Notes under the pieces: model-generated
What the model saw: only the letters and a program-made list of their open reading frames with translations
The model's database searches: none
Told to the model about the DNA's origin: nothing
Shown here: piece after piece, positions 24,785-32,332 of the stretch
Numbering within the stretch: the stretch's first letter is position 1
Layout: the number at the start of each line of letters is the position of its first letter
Translations under genes and position numbers: made by a program
NCBI RefSeq assembly: GCF_005222835.1
Contig: NZ_STGA01000029.1
Span: 310,001 to 374,000 of the forward strand
From: Rhizobium sp. FKY42
Lineage (GTDB): Bacteria > Pseudomonadota > Alphaproteobacteria > Rhizobiales > Rhizobiaceae
Reading direction: 5' to 3'
DNA: 64,000 bases

Positions 24785-26194
24785 TTGGCTGTTCCATTGA
24801 CATCACCACCACTTGGCCGCACCGAGCAGGTGATGGCGGATATTCGAAACCGCATTGCCGCGCGCGCACTGACGCAGGGCGACAGGCTGCCCTCCATTCG
24901 GGGACTTGCTGCAAGCCTTGGTGTTTCGCCTTCCACGGTGGTGGAAGCCTATGACCGGCTGGCGGCGGAGGGGCTGATCCGGGCGCGGGCCGGTTCCGGC
25001 TTTTTCGTGGCCGCCAATCCGCTCGCGCCCATGCCGCTTGCGGCGCGCGATGCCGCCCCCGGCCTGCGCGAGGTAGATCCTTTCTGGGTTTCCCGCCAGT
25101 CTCTCGATGCCGATGACGAAAGCCCGAAGCCCGGTTGCGGCTGGCTGCCAGCCGACTGGATGCCGCAGGCTGCTCTTCGCCGCGCGCTTCGCAACGTGGC
25201 GCGGGCGGAAGATGCCGTGCTCCTGAACTATGGCCGCACGCAGGGCGATTTCGATCTGCGGCGATTGCTGGCGCGGCGCGCGGCGGAGGAAGGGCTGGCG
25301 CTCGACCCCGCCAACATCATGCTGACCGGCTCCGGCAGCCAGTCGATCGATCTCATCTGTCGGCTATTGCTGAAACCGGGCGATACGGTTCTCGTCGACG
25401 ACCCCTGCTATTTCAACTTCCGCGCTCTGCTGAAGGCGCATCAGGCGCAGGTGATCAGCGTTGCGATGACGCCAGCGGGACCGGATCTTTCCGCGTTCGA
25501 AAACGCCTTGCAGGCTGAGAGGCCCCGCCTCTATCTCACGAATTCGGCCCTGCACAATCCAACCGGAGCAACGCTCTCGCCGCCGGTGGCGCATAGACTG
25601 CTGAAGCTGGCAGAGGCCCATGACCTGCTTATTCTGGAGGACGATATCTTTGCCGATTTCGAGCCGGAGCCTTCCGTGCGGCTCGCGGCGCTGGATGGGT
25701 TAAACCGAGTGATCCGCATTGGCAGTTTCTCCAAGACACTCTCCGCGTCGCTGCGCTGCGGCTATATCGCGGCACGTTCCGAGTGGATCGAAGGACTGGT
25801 GGACCTGCAGATCGCCGCACAATTTGGCGGACCAAGCCCGATCGTGACGCATGTGATCAGCGAGGTTCTGACCGGCGGCAGCTATCGTAAACACATGGAA
25901 GAGGTGCGCCGCCGCCTTGCCCGCACCCGCCGCAGTGTGGGCGCACGACTGACCAAGCTCAGCATTGAGCCATGGCTTGAACCACGCGGCGGCTTTTATC
26001 TCTGGTGCCAACTGCCGGAAGGTGTTTCCTCCACCGCCCTTGCCCAGCAGGCGATGGCAGAAGGCGTCGTTCTGGCACCGGGCAATGTGTTCAGCGCAGC
26101 GCAAACCGCCAGCCGCTTCATGCGCTTCAACGTGGCGCAAATGGGCGATGAAAGAAGCTGGCAGGTGCTGGAGCGAGGATGCGGGAAGACTTAG
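24785..26194 (+). CDS. MocR/PdxR-type GntR regulator with aminotransferase domain
   Basis: A ~469-residue fusion. The N-terminal GntR winged helix is 'DIRNRIAARALTQGDRLPSIRGL...STVVEAYDRLAAEGLI'. The C-terminal fold-I aminotransferase-like domain has 'YGRTQGDFDLRRLLARR', 'NPTGATLS' and the PLP lysine in '[15 protein letters not shown]'. Such proteins sense PLP-linked amino compounds rather than act as enzymes. The start is uncertain: no strong ribosome site is visible. The open frame extends to 24740 but that would lie within the putative operator, so I place it at the TTG at 24785. Confidence 0.9.
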   Translation: MAVPLTSPPLGRTEQVMADIRNRIAARALTQGDRLPSIRGLAASLGVSPSTVVEAYDRLAAEGLIRARAGSGFFVAANPLAPMPLAARDAAPGLREVDPFWVSRQSLDADDESPKPGCGWLPADWMPQAALRRALRNVARAEDAVLLNYGRTQGDFDLRRLLARRAAEEGLALDPANIMLTGSGSQSIDLICRLLLKPGDTVLVDDPCYFNFRALLKAHQAQVISVAMTPAGPDLSAFENALQAERPRLYLTNSALHNPTGATLSPPVAHRLLKLAEAHDLLILEDDIFADFEPEPSVRLAALDGLNRVIRIGSFSKTLSASLRCGYIAARSEWIEGLVDLQIAAQFGGPSPIVTHVISEVLTGGSYRKHMEEVRRRLARTRRSVGARLTKLSIEPWLEPRGGFYLWCQLPEGVSSTALAQQAMAEGVVLAPGNVFSAAQTASRFMRFNVAQMGDERSWQVLERGCGKT

Positions 26195-26757
26195 AGACGG
26201 ACGTTAACGTCCGTCACGCTGATTTCCTGCCCGTGAATGGAGCCATAGATACCAGCGGGAACCACCAATGAATATTTGAGCTCCTGGCCACTGCGACCAG
26301 TATAGGGCGCATCCAACAGCAAGTTCGCACGGCCTCTGAACGCACCATCTTCTGCAACATCAAAGGTTGAGCCATCCACTTCCATGGCGACGAATGCTAC
26401 ACCTTCGACCTTCTGCTCCAGCTCGTGCCAGGCCTCAAAATCGTGAATATCTATTTCGCGAACTCGTTCGGCTATTAAGGTCCGGTCAACGTCAGTCGCC
26501 ATATCAGCACCACTCCGTGAAGCCGCCTCATGATGGCTCTGGGGGGTTAAGGATGTCCTTACACTACGGCCGGAAATAGCCACTGAACTTGCCTTTCTCA
26601 AGGCTTGATTGCCCAAATACTTGTTTCGTGTCTTCACGTTTTCGCCATGGACTACAATATCTGAATTTGATCGAGACTGGAGTCCGAATCTGCATCGCCC
26701 CTTGCCAGTCGAGACGCGAAAGTTGGAACCTGTTGCTTTCGAGTTCTTCTTTGCCAT
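26191..26757 (-). CDS. Hypothetical protein, second gene of the FRG operon
   Basis: A 188-residue protein I do not recognise. The N-terminal ~85 residues are basic and low in structure (Lys/Arg/Ser-rich, starting 'MAKKNSKATGSNF'). The C-terminal half looks like a compact beta-rich domain ('VEGVAFVAMEVDGSTFDVAEDGAF', 'YSLVVPAGIYGSIHGQEI'). There are no transmembrane helices or catalytic motifs. Its ATG overlaps the FRG gene stop by 1 nt (TGATG), so the two are co-translated. Its stop codon overlaps by 4 bp the convergent mocR 3' end. Confidence 0.75.
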   Translation of the reverse strand: MAKKNSKATGSNFRVSTGKGRCRFGLQSRSNSDIVVHGENVKTRNKYLGNQALRKASSVAISGRSVRTSLTPQSHHEAASRSGADMATDVDRTLIAERVREIDIHDFEAWHELEQKVEGVAFVAMEVDGSTFDVAEDGAFRGRANLLLDAPYTGRSGQELKYSLVVPAGIYGSIHGQEISVTDVNVRL

Positions 26758-27467
26758 CAAGCATTCCGATTCGAATAAGTGCGCGCGAGATTGCGGCCGA
26801 TTCCGTCCAGCCCACCCATCAGGCGCGATTCATCAATCCCCATTATGCCGAGCACGGAGCGGAAGAAGGGTTTTTCACTGGCGGGAATGTCGAAGGTCTC
26901 GTATTGCGCGATCGCCTTGTTGCGCGCCGGATCAGGAAGCCAAGCTTCTACTGGATGCGAATGGACGCTGAAGACGCCTTGCTGCGCGGTGATGCGGGAT
27001 GCGCGCGGCGGCACACGTACCAAGACAACGTCAGCCATATCCTCGTCGAAGGGCTTGAAGTCAGACTTCAACTTGATCCCCGTCAAGGTCGTTCGAATCA
27101 TGTGGATGCGGGCATTGGCTGGACTTTTCTCGTCTTCGCAAGCGAACCATGCCGCCACCAACGGGTTCGTGGACCAATCCAGCAGACGTGTGGGCAGCCC
27201 ATGATGCTGCGCCAGCGCCAGAAGCTCCATATCAGTCGTGATTTCAGAATGGAAACGAAGCGCTTCTGCCTTGAATTCATCGAACCACGTTCGCTCATCG
27301 TCCCGGCGATATCCAAGCGGTCCAGTCTTGTTCGAACGCCCTACACCCGGAACCAATGGCCACGAGGCATCATCCTGACCACGAAAAATCCAGCGGTGGT
27401 CGGTCTTTCCAGATACACTTTCAATGAAATCAAACCAGTACTGACTGGGGGTAAGTGGGCCGGACAC
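26757..27467 (-). CDS. FRG domain-containing protein
   Basis: A ~236-residue protein with a full FRG domain: 'HRWIFRGQDDASWPLVPGVGR' (the F-R-G triad), 'ALAQHHGLPTRLLDWSTNPLVAAWFA' (the conserved QHxGxPTRLLDWS block) and 'ARITAQQGVFSVH' (RxxxQxGxF). FRG proteins have no agreed biochemical activity, but often occur in defence-rich or mobile regions. I use the GTG at 27467; an in-frame TTG at 27506 would add 13 residues. First gene of a two-gene operon, located between core metabolic genes. Confidence 0.88.
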   Translation of the reverse strand: MSGPLTPSQYWFDFIESVSGKTDHRWIFRGQDDASWPLVPGVGRSNKTGPLGYRRDDERTWFDEFKAEALRFHSEITTDMELLALAQHHGLPTRLLDWSTNPLVAAWFACEDEKSPANARIHMIRTTLTGIKLKSDFKPFDEDMADVVLVRVPPRASRITAQQGVFSVHSHPVEAWLPDPARNKAIAQYETFDIPASEKPFFRSVLGIMGIDESRLMGGLDGIGRNLARTYSNRNA

Positions 27468-27590
27468 GCATGCACCATGGCTGCAAAATTCAACTATGAG
27501 GCACAATCGAACATGCGCAGCCGATTCGCAAGTAAATCTTCACCTATACTTGCGAACGGCTGAGACTCATCTTTTTATATTAAATACTCA

Positions 27591-28484
27591 TCACGTGCTC
27601 ACATATTTCCGCCAGTCGTGGCTCTCCCTGAAGCCCAGCATGTCGCGGATTTTGCGGTTGCTGATCGGTGCGCCGAATTCTTCCAGTTCGCCGGTGATGG
27701 GTGTTCCCGGCGCATGCTTGGAAAGAAATTCCCGCGTTGGCTCGGTGGCAGTAATCGTATCATTGACGGCGTTGAACACCTGAAAGCCCAAGCCATCTTT
27801 CTCGATGCACAGATGCACGATCTGGCCGAGATCACGCGCATCGATATAGCTCCAGGCATTGCGTTTGCGCATGGGCGGATTGGCGAGATATTCCGGGAAC
27901 TTCGCATAATCTTCCGGTGAAACGACATTGCCGATCCTGAGCGCATAGACATCCGCCTTGAAGCGCATGGCAAAAGCGCGGGCCGTTTTTTCGTTCACCA
28001 CCTTGGAGAGGCCGTAACTATCCATTGGATCTACGTCATAGTCTTCGGTCAGCGGAAACTCGTGGTAATCCTTATCGCCTTCCGCAAAGCACACGCCATA
28101 GGTGGTTTCGCTGGAGGCGACCACGACCTTGCGGATCCCGAGCTTCATGGCCGCTTCGATGACATTATAGGTGGAAACGGCATTGGCCGCGAAAGTGGTG
28201 TTATCCGGCTGGATGAGAATGCGGGGCACGGCGGCGAAATGCACCACGGCATCCACCTTCGGCACACCCTCGCCCGTTTCCAGACCTTCGAAGCCGAAGT
28301 GCTGGGACAGCGCGTTGAACACCTCGCCGGAATTGGTGAGATCGGTGATCAGCGTCGGCACGGATTGATCCGGAAACGGCTTCAGATCGAGGTTCAGAAC
28401 CGTGTGACCCTGCTCGAGCAGATAGGGAATGGCATGCCGCCCCGCCTTGCCGCTGCCGCCGGTGAAGATGATCCGCTTGCCCAT
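27591..28484 (-). CDS. NAD(P)-dependent epimerase/dehydratase (extended SDR)
   Basis: A 297-residue extended short-chain dehydrogenase: Rossmann motif 'IIFTGGSGKAGRHAIPYLL' (TGGxGxxG), 'VDAVVHFAAVP' and catalytic 'SSETTYG ... YGLSK' (Ser, Tyr, Lys). It resembles uronate dehydrogenase/nucleoside-diphosphate-sugar epimerases of rhizobia; the substrate is not clear. It separates the FRG operon from the restriction-methylase pair. Length is normal and the gene appears intact. Confidence 0.9.
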   Translation of the reverse strand: MGKRIIFTGGSGKAGRHAIPYLLEQGHTVLNLDLKPFPDQSVPTLITDLTNSGEVFNALSQHFGFEGLETGEGVPKVDAVVHFAAVPRILIQPDNTTFAANAVSTYNVIEAAMKLGIRKVVVASSETTYGVCFAEGDKDYHEFPLTEDYDVDPMDSYGLSKVVNEKTARAFAMRFKADVYALRIGNVVSPEDYAKFPEYLANPPMRKRNAWSYIDARDLGQIVHLCIEKDGLGFQVFNAVNDTITATEPTREFLSKHAPGTPITGELEEFGAPISNRKIRDMLGFRESHDWRKYVST

Positions 28485-28551
28485 AAGTAATCCTCCGCTG
28501 ATATGCGCGGACAGAGATAGGGTGTGGTGGGCGGAAATGGAATGGGTATGT

Positions 28552-28824
28552 TCAGTTGCTTGTCAGCCTTTGCCATTCGGTATCGAAAGCAAATCGCAGT
28601 TCAGCCGCCTCCTCGTCCGGCAAGGAACGAGTCATCTGCGGGAACAGCATCTGGTGATAGGCGCGCTTCTTCCGATCCCATGGCATGGATTGCGCTGCCC
28701 GCATTTCTGCCAGAACAGCGTTCAGTTTGCTGCGGACCCTATCGGGATTGGGCTTATAGGAGGCAGGTTCCTGGGGAAACAGGTCCGCCTGCGTACCGAA
28801 CAAGTCAAGTTGGGCTCTGCTCAT
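28552..28824 (-). CDS. Small hypothetical protein paired with the type ISP-like methylase
   Basis: A 90-residue protein beginning 'MSRAQLDLFGTQADLFPQ', with two LFG/LFP-type repeats, then a charged helical part ('SKLNAVLAEMRAAQSMPWDRKKRAYHQ') and an acidic C-terminus. No known domain is visible. It starts 3 bp after the methylase stop, so the two are one operon. It could be a regulator or specificity accessory of the R-M enzyme (inference from linkage only). Confidence 0.75.
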   Translation of the reverse strand: MSRAQLDLFGTQADLFPQEPASYKPNPDRVRSKLNAVLAEMRAAQSMPWDRKKRAYHQMLFPQMTRSLPDEEAAELRFAFDTEWQRLTSN

Positions 28825-28827
28825 CAC

Positions 28828-31800
28828 TTATGCCGTCTCAGTATCTGATCGAGTCCCATTGTCCTCGCCCGCGTCGGCATTTTCAAGGCCGAGCAGCGGC
28901 TTATCCAAGATGCGCTGGAGGAGATCGGCCTGGCTTGGTTCCAGACGAACCAGACGACCCAGAACATGAAGCAGGTTCATAAGATCGCTGGTGTATTCGG
29001 CAAGCCAATGATCCGGCTGGATTTTGTCCAGCGGCGACGGCGGGCGGCGGTCGCCGATGATCGGACGGGAACGGTCCAGCTTGCGATAGCTGAACCATTG
29101 CCGCAGCACCTGCTTGCCGGACACTTCATAGTCCCAGACTTCAGGGGAAACGTTGTCGATAAAGCCCTTGCCGATGATGAGCCTGCGGTGTTCCGGCTGG
29201 TAATCGATCACATCCGGCAGCGGCTCCGGCGCGCCGGGAATGGCGCCACCGGCGGGAATGCGCGGCGCATCCGCAGGCGGTAGACGCGGCGGCCCTTTGG
29301 GGCGGCCACTTGCGGGATCGGCAAAGCGCTCGCCATAGCAATGCAGCCAGATCACCTCGCGGCCCAGCGCCACTGCCTCGAAGAACAGATCTGCATCCGC
29401 TGTCAGCGGCACGCGAAGACCGGGCTGGACGAGATCATCCCTGAACCGTGTGGTGAAAGCCGGATGGGCGAGCGTGGCGGCGATATAGGCCATGACATCG
29501 GCAGGTGTCACCTCCTGCCCATAGGCATCGGCGAGGAAGGCGAGAATTTCCGGGCGGATATTGGACTGGCTGGCAGCGGCATCGCGCCAGAGCGGCATCA
29601 CGCGACCGCCGAAGGAGCCTTTGTAGTGGTCAAGGTCGGGAATGGATGCCGTCAAGGACACCGCTGGTCCTGACGATGGCGCAGCGCGTTCCAGCGCCGT
29701 CAGAAATATCTGGTTAGGGGAGTAGCCGTCCCAAAGGGAGGGGTTGGACTGATTGATAACTCGGGAGTCAGGAATAATCCATTGGCGATCATAGCTGCGA
29801 AAGGCATAGCGCACCGGTTGGACGATCGTGCCAGTCTCATTGATGATCGGTGTCAGTCGGTCCTCATGGCCGCGCAGCCCTGCCTTCAATTCCTTGCGGA
29901 TGTGCTTGTCGCCCGGCTGACCGTTTCTCAGATGTGGATGAAACAGCACCTCCTTGCGCGCCTCATCATTCTCGGCCACCAGCGCATCCCAACGGCGGGC
30001 AAGGCTTTCCTTATCCGGCGCGATGACCCAGGTGCGACCGGGCATGACGCCCGATCCGTCATAGACAAAGAAGCTTTTCAGCGGCGGCATGTCGGCCCAG
30101 GCGCCGGTGGCTTCCGGCAGAAAGGCATCCCGCCAGCCATCGGGGCATTCCACCCAGTCCGCCCCGTCCAGCGACAGGGTTTCGAGCGCCTTGAACTTTT
30201 CCTCACGCCGCCCCGCCGGCAGCGGCCTGTAGCGGACATTTGCGGGTTTCGCGGCATTCTTGCCGAGCTTCTTGGCGGCAATGACGATGCAGACCGGCTG
30301 TTGCACGCCCTGAAAGATACGCGTCGCCACCTCCGGCTGATGGCCTTCCGGCGAACAATCAATGACCCAGATATTGGTGGCGTTGCGGCGCAGATCCTCG
30401 CGCATCTTCTGGAAGCCCGGACCGTTGAGGAAACCGGCCACCGTGATATAGCAAATCACACCTTCCTCATCCCTATCGGGCGTGCCGGTCGCGGCATAAT
30501 TGCCCGTGCCGAACACCTTCCAGGTGGCCCAGCGCCAGAAATAGACATAGAGGTTTTTCAGGTGCTTGGTATGGGCGGAAACACCCCATTCCACCGGCGG
30601 ACGCCACCAATCCATGGGCGCGTTCATATTGCCGCCGGAACCGGCCTCGATCCAGCCGCCGCGCCCTTCCGCCTTTTCCTTATAGGGTGGATTGCCGATG
30701 ACCACCGTGATCGGCTGGCCCTTCTTGATGGCATTGGCCTCCTTGCGCGAGGTAGCAATCGGCTGCATGACCTGAGGCAGCCATTCATCCTCGACATAAG
30801 GATTACCCAGCGTATCGGTGATGAACAGTTTCAGCGGCGGCAGCGTGGCGGACTTGCCCTCGCCCACCACCATCAGTTCCTGGAACTCGGCAATCAAGCG
30901 AAGCTGCGCCACGGCAAAGGGGCCGAATTGCAGCTCGAAGCCGATCAGCCGCTGGGCAGCTGCGCTGATGGCAGCGGGAACGGCCCCCTCGCCCATGTCG
31001 CTTGCCACCGTTTCGGCGATCTTGCGCAGCACGCCCAGCAGGAATGTGCCCGTGCCGACTGCGGGGTCAGCGACCGTGACATCGGATGAGGCAAGGCCGT
31101 TCACGCGCTCGAACAACGGGCCGCGCAGGACTTCGTCCACCATGCGCACCATGGCATTCACCACTTCCGGCGGCGTGTAATAGGAGCCGGTGCGCTTGCG
31201 CAGCGTATTATCGTAAACCTCCAGAAAGTGCTCATAGAAATAGAGCCAGGCATCGGGGTCTTTTTTGCCGACCTCCCGCCAGTTCACCGCATCCAGCACC
31301 CGCGCCATGGTGTCGAGCGAGGTTTTCAGCGCGGTGCGATTGTCCGGGTTGTCGGTGAGCAGCCCCAGCGCCGTGCCGATCAGCGAATTGGATTTCTTCA
31401 GATCAGAGGCCGCGTGTTCAATGCCCTGATTGAGCGGAATTTCGCGGGTGCGGGCAATCAGCAGGCCGAAAGTCACGGCCTGAGCGTAACCATCGGCAAA
31501 CTGCGCGTCATCGGCCTGCGGAAACAGGAGCTTACGCCAGTCCTGCGCCAGACCGCTCAAGGCCACATTGCCACGCGCCAATTGCTCACTCACCTCGTCG
31601 CGCAGCAGGCGGCAAAGCCGTGCGCTGACTTCTGCCAGTCGGCGGGGATTTTTCGGCGCCTGCGGCGTCCAGGTGAAGAAATCCGAAAAGAGTGTCAGCA
31701 AAGCACCGGGAGCGCGAACCGCCTTGCCATCCGTTTCCAGATCGCCCTCAAGCCGCACGATTGAGCCCTGAAGCTCTCCGTCTCTCCAGAGCGAAAAGCT

Positions 31801-32166
31801 CATGCCATCCGTGTAAAGCAGGTTGGGCAGGGATTTCAGCCGGTTCCACTGATCCTTGTCATGGCCCTGAAAGCGGCGCGGGTCCGCACCCTTGCCGGGT
31901 GCCTTGACCTCGATGAAGCCGGTGAGCGCCTTGCCGAAAGTGACGGCATAGTCAGGCCGCGTCATGATATCGGAAAGACTTGTCTCGCCGATCAGGGAAA
32001 CAGCATTGTCAGGATAGCCCAGAAGTTCGACCAACCCGCCAATCATCACCTCCAATGGTCCCCGAAGCTGATCCTCCGGCGCACCGCTGACCACCGGGCT
32101 CGACAGCTTTTTCGAGACCGTGTGGCCAAAGGTCGAGACAACACTATCCAATGAGTTTGACGGCAT
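28828..32166 (-). CDS. Type ISP-like restriction/modification enzyme (nuclease-methyltransferase)
   Basis: A single-chain 1112-residue protein. Residues ~1-110 resemble a PD-(D/E)XK nuclease: 'RPDYAVTFGKALTGFIEVKAPG' places Asp72, Glu86 and Lys88. Residues ~300-620 are a gamma-class N6-adenine methyltransferase: 'SYYTPPEVV' (motif X), 'ADPAVGTGTFL' (motif I, 367-373) and 'IGNPPYKEKAEG' (NPPY, 492-495). The remainder (~700-1100) resembles the C-terminal type ISP specificity domain ('SFFVYDGSGVMPGRTW', 'IFLTALERAAPSSGPAV'). No helicase/translocase motifs are visible, unlike true type ISP enzymes such as LlaGI, so it behaves more like a type IIG enzyme. It is followed by a 90-aa gene. Confidence 0.9.
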   Translation of the reverse strand: MPSNSLDSVVSTFGHTVSKKLSSPVVSGAPEDQLRGPLEVMIGGLVELLGYPDNAVSLIGETSLSDIMTRPDYAVTFGKALTGFIEVKAPGKGADPRRFQGHDKDQWNRLKSLPNLLYTDGMSFSLWRDGELQGSIVRLEGDLETDGKAVRAPGALLTLFSDFFTWTPQAPKNPRRLAEVSARLCRLLRDEVSEQLARGNVALSGLAQDWRKLLFPQADDAQFADGYAQAVTFGLLIARTREIPLNQGIEHAASDLKKSNSLIGTALGLLTDNPDNRTALKTSLDTMARVLDAVNWREVGKKDPDAWLYFYEHFLEVYDNTLRKRTGSYYTPPEVVNAMVRMVDEVLRGPLFERVNGLASSDVTVADPAVGTGTFLLGVLRKIAETVASDMGEGAVPAAISAAAQRLIGFELQFGPFAVAQLRLIAEFQELMVVGEGKSATLPPLKLFITDTLGNPYVEDEWLPQVMQPIATSRKEANAIKKGQPITVVIGNPPYKEKAEGRGGWIEAGSGGNMNAPMDWWRPPVEWGVSAHTKHLKNLYVYFWRWATWKVFGTGNYAATGTPDRDEEGVICYITVAGFLNGPGFQKMREDLRRNATNIWVIDCSPEGHQPEVATRIFQGVQQPVCIVIAAKKLGKNAAKPANVRYRPLPAGRREEKFKALETLSLDGADWVECPDGWRDAFLPEATGAWADMPPLKSFFVYDGSGVMPGRTWVIAPDKESLARRWDALVAENDEARKEVLFHPHLRNGQPGDKHIRKELKAGLRGHEDRLTPIINETGTIVQPVRYAFRSYDRQWIIPDSRVINQSNPSLWDGYSPNQIFLTALERAAPSSGPAVSLTASIPDLDHYKGSFGGRVMPLWRDAAASQSNIRPEILAFLADAYGQEVTPADVMAYIAATLAHPAFTTRFRDDLVQPGLRVPLTADADLFFEAVALGREVIWLHCYGERFADPASGRPKGPPRLPPADAPRIPAGGAIPGAPEPLPDVIDYQPEHRRLIIGKGFIDNVSPEVWDYEVSGKQVLRQWFSYRKLDRSRPIIGDRRPPSPLDKIQPDHWLAEYTSDLMNLLHVLGRLVRLEPSQADLLQRILDKPLLGLENADAGEDNGTRSDTETA

Positions 32167-32332
32167 CTGATTCCCCTTCGGACATCACCATAGGTAGCAA
32201 ATTGATGAAAACAATTGCTATTTTTCGTTATGAGGGTGAACTCTCCACCCACTCCCCCATGACGAAAATCAATGTGTGGCGGTGGAAATAGGATAGCGTG
32301 CTTCTCAACACAGCCGAGGAGACGCAAGCCCG

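Noticed and set aside
28828-32166. BREX PglX or DISARM methylase
   Set aside because: No accompanying pglZ, brxC, drmA/B-type genes are adjacent, and the C-terminal part resembles type ISP specificity domains instead.
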